NCBI GenBank assembly: GCA_002841035.1
Contig: PHDR01000171.1
Location: 1 to 6,300, forward strand
Reading direction: 5' to 3'
Length of the DNA stretch: 6,300 bases
From: Bacteroidetes bacterium HGW-Bacteroidetes-12
GTDB lineage: Bacteria > Bacteroidota > Bacteroidia > Flavobacteriales_E > Vicingaceae
Part shown: positions 1-6,056 of the stretch, piece by piece
How positions within the stretch are numbered: the first letter of the stretch is position 1
Layout: every line of letters starts with the position of its first letter
Program-made: the position numbers and the translations under genes
The notes under the pieces: generated by a model
Seen by the model: the letters and a program-made list of their open reading frames with translations, nothing else
The model's database searches: none
Told to the model about the DNA's origin: nothing

Positions 1-423
1 TTTTTTAGTGGTAATGGTATTGTTGAACACGATGGTTTCATCGTTAATTTTATTATCGTTATAAAGTGTTTCAAAGTCGTTTAACTTTACTAAAATAGCT
101 TTCTCACCTTGTTTATATGATTGGTTCATTCTGTCTAATAAGGTTACTTCCAGTTCTTGTTCTAATCTTTTCATCAGCTTCACAGAATTGTCCTGAGCAG
201 TTCCACACATTCTATCGCCTTGTTCATCTACAAACAACAGAATAAACGCATCATATAAAATAGTGAATGTCCCTTTTACCATTTTTCCATGCGATTCCCA
301 TGTAGCAATAAAATCATCTATTGAGATTTGTATGTGTTTTTTAGCATCATCATCAAAATGAGTGTCACTTTGGTAAATCCAAACTTTAGCGTTATCGGGG
401 TAATTGATGTATTCGTTGTTCAT
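1..423 (-). CDS. Conserved Bacteroidota protein, often labelled 'ABC transporter ATPase'; 3' end beyond window
   Basis: This frame stays open from an ATG at 423 to the left edge, giving 141 residues with no stop. It begins MNNEYINYPDNAKVWIYQSD and reaches a conserved-looking ETIVFNNTI segment near residues 129-137. From memory it matches a family of about 160 residues in Bacteroidota, so roughly 20 residues should be missing. Public records often call that family 'ABC transporter ATPase'. The visible part has no Walker A, no ABC signature, no signal peptide and no membrane segment, so the label is not supported; a small cytosolic protein is more likely. Residues such as WESHG (61-65), the CGTAQDNSV region (92-100) and LLDRMNQSYKQGE (114-126) look like the conserved core. 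It starts 22 bp after the CCG-domain gene, which suggests co-transcription with the Fe-S pair. Function is unknown. Confidence 0.8.
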   Translation of the reverse strand, partial: MNNEYINYPDNAKVWIYQSDTHFDDDAKKHIQISIDDFIATWESHGKMVKGTFTILYDAFILLFVDEQGDRMCGTAQDNSVKLMKRLEQELEVTLLDRMNQSYKQGEKAILVKLNDFETLYNDNKINDETIVFNNTITTKK

Positions 424-428
424 TTTGA

Positions 429-442
429 TTAGAAATTAGAAA
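429..442 (+). repeat. Two tandem TTAGAAA heptamers
   Basis: Two perfect copies of TTAGAAA (429-435 and 436-442) fill most of the 22-bp gap between the CCG-domain gene and the small downstream gene. The same heptamer occurs in the opposite orientation at 2600-2620. Confidence 0.6.
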
Positions 443-445
443 TTT

Positions 446-1234
446 TTATAGGTTTTTTGCTTGAGCAATTAGTTCGGCTAAATCGAAAACTTGTACTTCT
501 GTGCTTTTTTCTTTAAGTTTTACACCATCCGTCATCATTGTCATGCAAAACGGACAACCTGTTGCAATAATATTAGGTTGAATTTCTAATGCCTCCTCTG
601 TACGTTCTATATTAATTTCTTTGTTGCCTTTTTCTGCTTCTTTAAACATCTGGGCTCCTCCGGCTCCACAGCATAATCCGTTGGATTTACACCTTTTCAT
701 TTCCACCAATTCAGCATCTAGTTTTTCAATTAAACTACGTGGTGCTTCATAAACATCATTGGCTCTTCCCAAATAACAGGGGTCGTGGAAAGTAATTTTT
801 TTACCTTTAAAAACGCCTCCCTCAACAGTTAATTTTCCTTCATTTATTAATTCTTGCAAAAACTGTGAATGATGTTTCACTTCATAATTTCCACCTAATT
901 CAGGATATTCATTTTTTAAAGTATTAAAACAATGTGGACAAGTAGTAACAATACTTTTAACTTCGTAAGCATTCAATACCTGAATATTTCCCATAGCTTG
1001 CATTTGAAATAAAAACTCATTTCCAGCACGCTTGGCAGGATCACCTGTACAACTTTCTTCCGTTCCCAATACAGCAAAATTAATTCCTACATTATTTAAT
1101 ATTTTCACAAAAGCGCGAGTAATTTTTTTGGCTCTATCATCAAAACTTCCAGCACATCCTACCCAAAACAACACATCTGGTTGTTGACCTGAAGCCATCA
1201 TTTCTGCCATTGTTGGCACTTTTAATTCACTCAT
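446..1234 (-). CDS. HdrB-like CCG-domain (Fe-S)-binding protein
   Basis: This is a soluble 262-residue protein of the cysteine-rich (CCG) family that includes heterodisulfide reductase HdrB, GlcF and LutA, and probably the substrate-side redox subunit of a complex with the gene just upstream. Two CCG repeats are visible. The first has C27, S61-C62 (ESCTG in place of xCCG) and C99-x-x-C102. The second has C153, C188-C189-G190 and C227-x-x-C230. Spacings fit the family pattern C-x31-39-CC-x35-37-CxxC. There is no signal peptide or membrane segment. The frame is open to an ATG at 1300, but that would overlap the end of the preceding gene. The ATG at 1234 (MSELKVPTMAEMM) gives the family's usual length and a 17-bp gap. 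No Shine-Dalgarno is seen, as is usual in Bacteroidota. The actual electron acceptor or substrate cannot be inferred. Confidence 0.93.
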   Translation of the reverse strand: MSELKVPTMAEMMASGQQPDVLFWVGCAGSFDDRAKKITRAFVKILNNVGINFAVLGTEESCTGDPAKRAGNEFLFQMQAMGNIQVLNAYEVKSIVTTCPHCFNTLKNEYPELGGNYEVKHHSQFLQELINEGKLTVEGGVFKGKKITFHDPCYLGRANDVYEAPRSLIEKLDAELVEMKRCKSNGLCCGAGGAQMFKEAEKGNKEINIERTEEALEIQPNIIATGCPFCMTMMTDGVKLKEKSTEVQVFDLAELIAQAKNL

Positions 1235-1251
1235 AATTATAAGTTTATGTT

Positions 1252-2571
1252 CTATTGTTCGTTTTTCCAGTTTAAACGGTCCGCTTGAGCAAATTGCCAA
1301 GGAGCTCCATTATTTTCTATATTGGTAAATATTCCTGTCCACTCTGCTGGTGCTTTAGACTCTTCCATAATCAAAAATCTTCTTAAATCTACAATAATAG
1401 AAAGAGGATCGTTATTTACCGGACAAGCCTGAACACAAGCATTACAACTTGTACATGCCAGTAATTCCTCTTCAGAAATGTAATCTCTTAATAAGGATTT
1501 GTTATCCGTAAAATCTTTACCATTTTTATCCATTCCTTTTCCTACTTCCTCTAACCTATCTCTGGTATCCATCATAATTTTTCTTGGAGAAAGTGCTTTG
1601 CCTGTAATATTTGCTGGACAAACATCTGTGCAACGTCCACATTCCGTGCAAGTGTAAGCATCCATCAACTGTTTCCATGTTAAATCAGTAACATCCTTAG
1701 CTCCAAATCGTTGTGGCTCCCCTTGTGGTTCGGCAGGTGCAGCATAAGGGTCGGCACTGGGGTCGAACATCATTTCTACTTCCTTTTTTACAGAAGCCAA
1801 ATTATCTAACTGACCTTTAGGAACTAATTTAGAATAAAATACATTTGGGAAAGCCAATAAAATATGAAAATGCTTAGAGTAAGGCAAGTAATTTAAGAAA
1901 GCAAAAATTCCAATAATATGAAACCACCAAGTTCCTCTTTCCAACATAATTAGAGAGGACTCGCTCATTCCTGCAAAAGCTCCCATAAGTTGTCTGCTTA
2001 TTGGAAATGAACCTACATTGGTATAATGGGCACTACCTAACACTTGAAGTTGAGTATCAGCTGCATTCATTATCAAAAAAGCACTCATCAACAATATTTC
2101 GGTAATCAAAATTAAGTTGGCATCTGTTTTTGGCCAAGCGGTCATTTCTTTTCCGAAAAAACGTTTAATACGTAATACATTTCTTCTAATTAAAAAGATA
2201 ACACAGGCTACTAAAACTAATAATGCCAAGCCTTCAAAAGCAGCAATAAGGAAATGGTAAAAACCTCCCAGAAATGAAAACAGACGATGCGTTCCTAAAA
2301 TTCCATCAAGAACAATTTCTAAAACTTCTATATTAATGATGATGAAACCTACATAAACAACAATGTGCAAAAATCCTGCAAAAGGGCGAACCACCATTTT
2401 CGATTGTCCCAATGCTACACGAGCCATCAAGCTGAAACGCTCTGCTTTATTGTCGTTTCTATCTAGGTCTTTCCCTAACTTAATGTTTCTTATGATTGTT
2501 TTAAGGTTTTTGGCAAACAAGCCACCTGCTGCAATCAGTAATACCATAAAAATGATGCTCGATATTTCCAT
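1252..2571 (-). CDS. Membrane-bound NarI/HdrE-like cytochrome b fused to HdrC-like 4Fe-4S dicluster domain
   Basis: This 439-residue membrane protein likely carries electrons between the quinone pool and the downstream CCG protein. The N-terminal half has hydrophobic segments near residues 4-20, 65-88, 103-128, 152-172 and 213-230. Histidines H69, H106, H218 and H236 (in PYSKHFH) are candidate heme b ligands, as in the NarI/DsrM/HdrE family. A linker rich in P, A and E (about 270-290) leads to a ferredoxin domain with two complete [4Fe-4S] motifs: C308, C311, C314, C318 followed by P, and C373, C376, C379, C383 followed by P. That spacing matches HdrC and GlpC. In HdrDE the cytochrome is a separate protein and the HdrC and HdrB parts are fused. 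Here the cytochrome and HdrC parts are fused and the HdrB part is encoded separately 17 bp downstream. The start at 2571 (MEISSIIFMVLL) places the first membrane segment at the N-terminus. The identity of the redox partner is unknown. Confidence 0.92.
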   Translation of the reverse strand: MEISSIIFMVLLIAAGGLFAKNLKTIIRNIKLGKDLDRNDNKAERFSLMARVALGQSKMVVRPFAGFLHIVVYVGFIIINIEVLEIVLDGILGTHRLFSFLGGFYHFLIAAFEGLALLVLVACVIFLIRRNVLRIKRFFGKEMTAWPKTDANLILITEILLMSAFLIMNAADTQLQVLGSAHYTNVGSFPISRQLMGAFAGMSESSLIMLERGTWWFHIIGIFAFLNYLPYSKHFHILLAFPNVFYSKLVPKGQLDNLASVKKEVEMMFDPSADPYAAPAEPQGEPQRFGAKDVTDLTWKQLMDAYTCTECGRCTDVCPANITGKALSPRKIMMDTRDRLEEVGKGMDKNGKDFTDNKSLLRDYISEEELLACTSCNACVQACPVNNDPLSIIVDLRRFLIMEESKAPAEWTGIFTNIENNGAPWQFAQADRLNWKNEQ

Positions 2572-2599
2572 ATATTGGTTAAGTCTAATATTTTGTCAA

Positions 2600-2620
2600 T
2601 TTCTAATCTCTAATTTCTAA
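2600..2620 (-). repeat. Three tandem TTAGARA heptamers
   Basis: Reading the minus strand from 2620, the units are TTAGAAA, TTAGAGA and TTAGAAA, followed by a degenerate TTGACAA (2599-2593). The array sits between the double hairpin and the start of the cytochrome/ferredoxin gene. Confidence 0.6.
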
Positions 2621-2623
2621 TGC

Positions 2624-2659
2624 CGTAAAAACAAGAATTTTCAATTCTTTATTTTTACG
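2624..2659. terminator. A/T-rich hairpin, possible bidirectional terminator (distal of a pair)
   Basis: An outer 8-bp stem CGTAAAAA (2624-2631) / TTTTTACG (2652-2659) encloses an inner 7-bp stem AAGAATT (2633-2639) / AATTCTT (2643-2649) with a TTC loop. On either strand the inner stem is preceded by an A tract and followed by a T tract, the layout of a bidirectional intrinsic terminator. GC content is very low, so termination strength is uncertain. It lies between the MCE gene and the cytochrome/ferredoxin gene. Confidence 0.45.
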
Positions 2660-2665
2660 AGCATC

Positions 2666-2703
2666 CTCGAAAAATTAGTTTTTTACAAAAAACATTTTTC
2701 GGG
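2666..2703. terminator. A/T-rich hairpin, possible terminator (MCE-proximal of a pair)
   Basis: Outer arms CGAAAAAT (2668-2675) and ATTTTTCG (2694-2701) pair over 8 bp and extend by a T-G and a C-G pair to 2666/2703. An inner stem GTTTTT (2678-2683) / AAAAAC (2688-2693) closes a TACA loop. It begins 11 bp after the MCE stop codon, where a terminator or a 3'-end-stabilising hairpin would be expected. It shares its two-tier architecture with the hairpin at 2624-2659. Confidence 0.45.
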
Positions 2704-2714
2704 ATCTCCAACTT

Positions 2715-3632
2715 CTATTCCCGCTTATCCTTTTTTCCAAAAAGTGAAAAATGAACATATCTTTTTGGATTAGCTTCAAAATCAATAAGTAACTTGTCTA
2801 AGTCACGGGTAACGCTTTCTAAGTTTTTGTATAAAGAATCGTTGGTCATTAATTGTCCCATTGTTCCTTCTCCTTTATTAATATTTTCCATTATTAAGGA
2901 AATGTTTTCAAATGTTTTGTTCGCTTTTTCTAGGGTTGTTTTGATGTCAATTTCTTTTAAGGAATCTCCTAACTCTTTGTAAGTTTTTAGCACAGGACGA
3001 ACAGCGGTTATTGTTGTGTTTGCATTATTAGCTACTTCTTCAAATTTATCTAGTGTGTTTTTTAAATTTGCCAATGACATTTTTAAGTTGCGTTTATTTT
3101 GGTCATCAAAAATTGCATTAAAATTTTCAAGCGTTGTTTTCATTTTTATAATAGTAGAGTCTAACGAAACCATTAATTTTTCAGCTTTTTGCTTCATAGG
3201 GAGCAATTGTTCGTTCACACCATCTAACATTGATTTTTCAAAATGAGAAGGAATAGTATCGCCATTGAAAAGTTCAACTGAAGAATTTCCTAAACTTAAT
3301 CCAATTCCTTTTGAGCTTAATAAATCCAGACTGATAAGATTTGCTACGGAATTGTTTGGTATTTGTATCGTTTCATCAGTAATTGTTAATTCAACTATAA
3401 TGTTTCCTGAATGGTCGTTTTTGAAATAAATATCACTTACCAAACCTATTTTAAATCCATTAACTAACACAGGAGAGGAGTTTGTTAATCCACCAATAAA
3501 TGGGTATTCTGTATAAATTACTTTTTTAGTTCCAAACAGAAGTGTTCCTTTTAAGTAATTGTATCCCCATATAAAAAGAGCAATTGCTAATATTGCAACA
3601 AAACCAACACGTATTTCTTTTGATATTTTCAT
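2715..3632 (-). CDS. MCE-domain (MlaD-family) lipid-transport protein
   Basis: This 305-residue protein belongs to the MCE/MlaD family, whose members form rings that pass lipids between membranes, usually with an ABC permease and ATPase. A single N-terminal membrane anchor spans about residues 8-24 (VGFVAILAIALFIWGY), with the rest predicted periplasmic. The MCE domain covers about 37-117 and includes GGLTNSSPVLVNGFKIGLVSDI, matching the family's G-x-PV-x-x-x-G-x-x-V-G-x-V core. Residues 140-285 are rich in heptad-like leucines and should form a long coiled coil. The motif NKGEGTMGQLM (252-262) and the C-terminal NPKRYVHFSLFGKK (288-301) are typical of Bacteroidota members. No permease or ATPase partner (MlaE or MlaF) is in the window. 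A candidate promoter lies just upstream. The start at 3632 puts three charged residues before the anchor. Confidence 0.93.
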   Translation of the reverse strand: MKISKEIRVGFVAILAIALFIWGYNYLKGTLLFGTKKVIYTEYPFIGGLTNSSPVLVNGFKIGLVSDIYFKNDHSGNIIVELTITDETIQIPNNSVANLISLDLLSSKGIGLSLGNSSVELFNGDTIPSHFEKSMLDGVNEQLLPMKQKAEKLMVSLDSTIIKMKTTLENFNAIFDDQNKRNLKMSLANLKNTLDKFEEVANNANTTITAVRPVLKTYKELGDSLKEIDIKTTLEKANKTFENISLIMENINKGEGTMGQLMTNDSLYKNLESVTRDLDKLLIDFEANPKRYVHFSLFGKKDKRE

Positions 3633-3650
3633 AACTATTTATTAGGCGTA

Positions 3651-3681
3651 CAAATATCGTTAAAGTGATTTTATCTACCAA
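3651..3681 (-). promoter_or_regulatory. Candidate Bacteroidota-type promoter for the MCE gene
   Basis: On the minus strand TTG (3681-3679) is followed, after 20 bases, by GATATTTG (3658-3651). That is one mismatch from the -7 consensus TAnnTTTG, and the spacing fits the -33/-7 arrangement. Transcription would begin near 3648, leaving about 15 untranslated bases. Such short motifs arise easily in AT-rich DNA. Confidence 0.35.
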
Positions 3682-3738
3682 CAAAATTGATTGTTTATTT
3701 ATTTTTGAAGGACTTCCTAGTCCAAACAGTCTAAAAAC

Positions 3739-3912
3739 TTAAGGAGAGGTAGTTCTTTTAATGAGGTGGTTATCTTGTTCTAAAATAGCGTTAAACCAAA
3801 AATGTGTTACAAACCTGAAAAGCAAACAAATAAAACTACTTTTTATAGTGATGTGTTGAAGGAAAAAGTTTTTCAAGATTGATTTATATTTGTAAGCTTG
3901 TGCTGATGACAT
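3739..3912 (-). CDS. Possible small ORF after dapB, 57 codons, unrecognised
   Basis: An ATG at 3912, 6 bp after the dapB stop, opens a 57-codon frame that ends in TAA at 3739. The product begins MSSAQAYKYK, has a hydrophobic stretch near residues 25-40 (SSFICLLFRFVTHFWF), and ends in a basic tail (IKRTTSP). I do not recognise it. The close spacing to dapB is what translational coupling would look like. However, composition is unremarkable and an open frame of this length is common by chance. If it is not a gene, the whole 3633-3918 region (286 bp) holds only the candidate MCE promoter and a short weak hairpin at 3710-3723. Confidence 0.2.
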   Translation of the reverse strand: MSSAQAYKYKSILKNFFLQHITIKSSFICLLFRFVTHFWFNAILEQDNHLIKRTTSP

Positions 3913-3918
3913 TTTAAA

Positions 3919-4635
3919 TTATCCAAACAACACATCTTGCATGGTATAAATTCCTTTTTTGTTAAAAATAAATTCAGCGGCAATAACCGCTCCATGAGCA
4001 AATCCTTCTCGGTTGTGTGCCGTATGTTTTATTTCAATATCATCAATATATGATGAATAAGTTACTTGATGAGTTCCTGGAACATTTTCAATTCGGTGGG
4101 CTTCGATAAACAACTCCTTTTTATCTGTTGTTGGTTTAATTCCCCATTTGTTTTTTGCATCTAAATTATTAATAATTCCTTCTGCTAAACTGATGGCTGT
4201 TCCGCTTGGAATGTCGAGTTTTTGAGTGTGATGTATTTCTTCTACCTTCACATTATAATTAGTATGATTATTCATCAGTTTGGCTAACATTTCGTTTAAT
4301 TTGAAAAACAAATTTACGCCCACACTGCAATTGGTTGCGTATAACAATGTGCCATTGTGCTTTTTGCATTTTTGCTTTACTTCTTCAAATAAATGATACC
4401 AACCTGTTGTACCAACAACAAGAGGCACATTGTTTTCTAAACAACTATTTATTGAGTTTATAGCATTTTCGGGAGTGGTAAACTCTATGGCAACATCTAC
4501 TTTTTTTAAATTAGTTGAATTCAAATCAGCTGCATTGTGTCTTGAAATTTTTAACGTAACCTCATGCCCTCTTTCAATAGCATTGCGTTCAATTACTTTT
4601 CCCATTTTGCCGTAGCCTATTATTGCAATTTTCAT
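3919..4635 (-). CDS. dapB: 4-hydroxy-tetrahydrodipicolinate reductase
   Basis: DapB reduces 4-hydroxy-tetrahydrodipicolinate to tetrahydrodipicolinate with NAD(P)H, in the cytosolic pathway to meso-diaminopimelate and lysine. The 238-residue product begins with the Rossmann motif GYGKMG (7-12). It then has EFTTPE (51-56), the GTTGW loop (75-79) and the ATNCSVGVN segment (100-108). The catalytic and substrate region is EIHHTQKLDIPSGTA (133-147), containing H135, H136 and K139, the equivalents of the E. coli HH...K set. NREGFAHGAV (208-217) closes the domain. All key residues are intact and the length suits the shorter Bacteroidota form. The frame remains open to 4725, but the ATG at 4635 is the right start because MKIAIIGYG begins the first beta strand directly; the extra 30 codons are encoded by the repeat arrays. 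It is 121 bp from rarA; co-transcription is possible. Confidence 0.96.
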   Translation of the reverse strand: MKIAIIGYGKMGKVIERNAIERGHEVTLKISRHNAADLNSTNLKKVDVAIEFTTPENAINSINSCLENNVPLVVGTTGWYHLFEEVKQKCKKHNGTLLYATNCSVGVNLFFKLNEMLAKLMNNHTNYNVKVEEIHHTQKLDIPSGTAISLAEGIINNLDAKNKWGIKPTTDKKELFIEAHRIENVPGTHQVTYSSYIDDIEIKHTAHNREGFAHGAVIAAEFIFNKKGIYTMQDVLFG

Positions 4636-4650
4636 ATTTTTCTTTTTAGT

Positions 4651-4699
4651 GATGAGTGGTGAGTGGTAAGTGGTGAGTAATGAGTGGTGAGTAATGAGT
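4651..4699 (-). repeat. Tandem heptamer array, ACTCAYY x7
   Basis: On the minus strand, reading from 4699, seven contiguous 7-base units occur: ACTCATT, ACTCACC, ACTCATT, ACTCACC, ACTTACC, ACTCACC and ACTCATC. A degenerate ACTAAAA (4650-4644) follows. The array ends 15 bp before the dapB start codon. Confidence 0.85.
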
Positions 4700-4701
4700 T
4701 T

Positions 4702-4757
4702 CTTCACATTGTTACATTCACACATCTACACATTTACACATCTACACATTCACACAT
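4702..4757 (-). repeat. Tandem octamer array, ATGTGTNN x7
   Basis: Reading the minus strand from 4757, the units are ATGTGTGA, ATGTGTAG, ATGTGTAA, ATGTGTAG, ATGTGTGA, ATGTAACA and ATGTGAAG. The first five are near-identical and the last two degenerate. The first ATG overlaps the rarA stop codon (TGATG), and the array ends two bases before the heptamer array. Confidence 0.85.
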
Positions 4758-6037
4758 CAATACCCGTATTTTTCTTTCCAATTTTGTTTTAAAAAAGCCC
4801 TTAAAGAAGCTTCTTTGGTGTTGTTTCCTGGTTCATAAAGTTTGGTGTTTTTTATATCGTTTGGCAAATATTCTTGTGCTTTAAAATTGCCTTCGTAATT
4901 ATGCGAATATTGATATTCTTTACCGTAGCCAATTTCTTTCATCAATTTTGTTGGTGCGTTTCTTAATGCCAGCGGAACGGGTAAATTTCCTGTTTGTTTT
5001 ACCAACTCTTGTGCATTGTTAATTGCCATATAGGAAGCATTGCTCTTTGGCGAAGTTGCTAAATAAATAACTGTTTGTGAAAGAATTATTCTCGATTCGG
5101 GCATACCAATTACATTCACAGCCTGAAAACAGTTGTTGGCAATTACCAACGCTGTTGGATTTGCGTTACCAATATCTTCCGATGATAAAATGAGCAACCT
5201 ACGGGCAATAAATTTAGGGTCCTCCCCTCCTTCTAACATTCGAGCCAACCAATAAACCGCTGCATTGGGGTCGCTTCCTCTAATTGATTTGATGAAGGCA
5301 GAAATAATATCATAGTGTTGGTCGCCTGTTTTATCATACCTAACAAGGTTTTGCTGAATAATTTGCACAACAAAATCGTTGGTTATGGGTGTTTTTTCGT
5401 TGGGCAACCCATTTACCACAATTTCAAAGGTGTTTAGTAGTTTTCGGGCATCACCGCCAGAAAGTTGAAGTAACGATTCTGTTTCTTTTAGATTAATATT
5501 TTTTGTTTTCAAAAATTCATCTTCTTTAAGTGCATAATTCAACACCGAAAGTAAATCTTCTTTTGAAAGTTCTTTTAACACATAAACTTGACACCGAGAA
5601 AGCAGGGCAGAAATAACTTCAAACGATGGGTTTTCGGTAGTAGCACCAATTAATGTAATAATTCCTTTTTCAACTGCTCCCAAAAGCGAATCTTGTTGCG
5701 ATTTGCTAAACCGATGAATTTCATCAATAAACAAAACAGGGTTATTTGTTCCAAAAAATTGCTGTGATTTTGCTTTGTCAATAACTTCACGAACGGCTGC
5801 AACTCCTGAATTTATGGCACTTAACGTGTAAAAAGGTCGTTTTGCATATTGGGCAATAATGTTGGCTAAGGTGGTTTTACCAACACCTGGAGGTCCCCAA
5901 AAAATCATGGAAGGAACAACCCCTTTTTCTATTAAACTACGCAACGAACTCCCCTCGCCAACAATATGTTGCTGCCCTACATAGTTTTTAAAAGAAGTAG
6001 GTCTGAGGCGTTCGGCTAATGGTATGGTTGATTGCAA
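4757..6037 (-). CDS. rarA: Replication-associated recombination protein A (AAA+ ATPase, MgsA)
   Basis: RarA/MgsA is the bacterial relative of yeast Mgs1 and human WRNIP1, a tetrameric AAA+ ATPase acting at stalled replication forks and single-strand gaps. The 426-residue product has the N-terminal PLAERLRP motif (6-13) and Walker A GPPGVGKT (48-55). Walker B is VLFIDE (101-106), followed by HRFSKSQQD. Sensor 1 is GATTENPS (131-138), a candidate arginine finger is R148, and sensor 2 is GGDAR with R198. The C-terminal MgsA/tetramerisation region (about 232-345) includes YDKTGDQHYDIISAFIKSIR, DPNAAVYWLARMLEGGEDP and SSEDIGNANP. It is full length with no missing motif. No ATG lies at the expected N-terminus. 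TTG at 6037 is the best start: it places PLAERLRP at residue 6, and an in-frame stop at 6058-6056 limits any extension to six codons. Confidence 0.96.
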   Translation of the reverse strand: MQSTIPLAERLRPTSFKNYVGQQHIVGEGSSLRSLIEKGVVPSMIFWGPPGVGKTTLANIIAQYAKRPFYTLSAINSGVAAVREVIDKAKSQQFFGTNNPVLFIDEIHRFSKSQQDSLLGAVEKGIITLIGATTENPSFEVISALLSRCQVYVLKELSKEDLLSVLNYALKEDEFLKTKNINLKETESLLQLSGGDARKLLNTFEIVVNGLPNEKTPITNDFVVQIIQQNLVRYDKTGDQHYDIISAFIKSIRGSDPNAAVYWLARMLEGGEDPKFIARRLLILSSEDIGNANPTALVIANNCFQAVNVIGMPESRIILSQTVIYLATSPKSNASYMAINNAQELVKQTGNLPVPLALRNAPTKLMKEIGYGKEYQYSHNYEGNFKAQEYLPNDIKNTKLYEPGNNTKEASLRAFLKQNWKEKYGY

Positions 6038-6056
6038 AATAGTTAATTGATAAATT

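Noticed and set aside
1235..1300. Longer CCG-domain protein starting at 1300
   Set aside because: It would overlap 49 bp of the preceding gene and add a 22-residue leader unlike the family; the ATG at 1234 fits.
2363..3246. Plus-strand open frames opposite the cytochrome/ferredoxin and MCE genes
   Set aside because: They lie wholly or largely antisense to well-identified genes, have biased hydrophobic composition and match no family.
3710..3723. Short inverted repeat GGACT-TCCT-AGTCC as a terminator after dapB
   Set aside because: Only five base pairs, and no T tract follows on either strand.
3885..3892. Perfect TAnnTTTG match (TATATTTG) on the plus strand as an antisense promoter into dapB
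   Set aside because: No TTTG or TTG lies at the right distance (nearest TTG is 26 bp upstream) and no plus-strand gene follows. One 8-base match is expected by chance in such AT-rich DNA.
4651..4757. CRISPR array between rarA and dapB
   Set aside because: Units are 7 and 8 bases with no spacers and no cas genes nearby.
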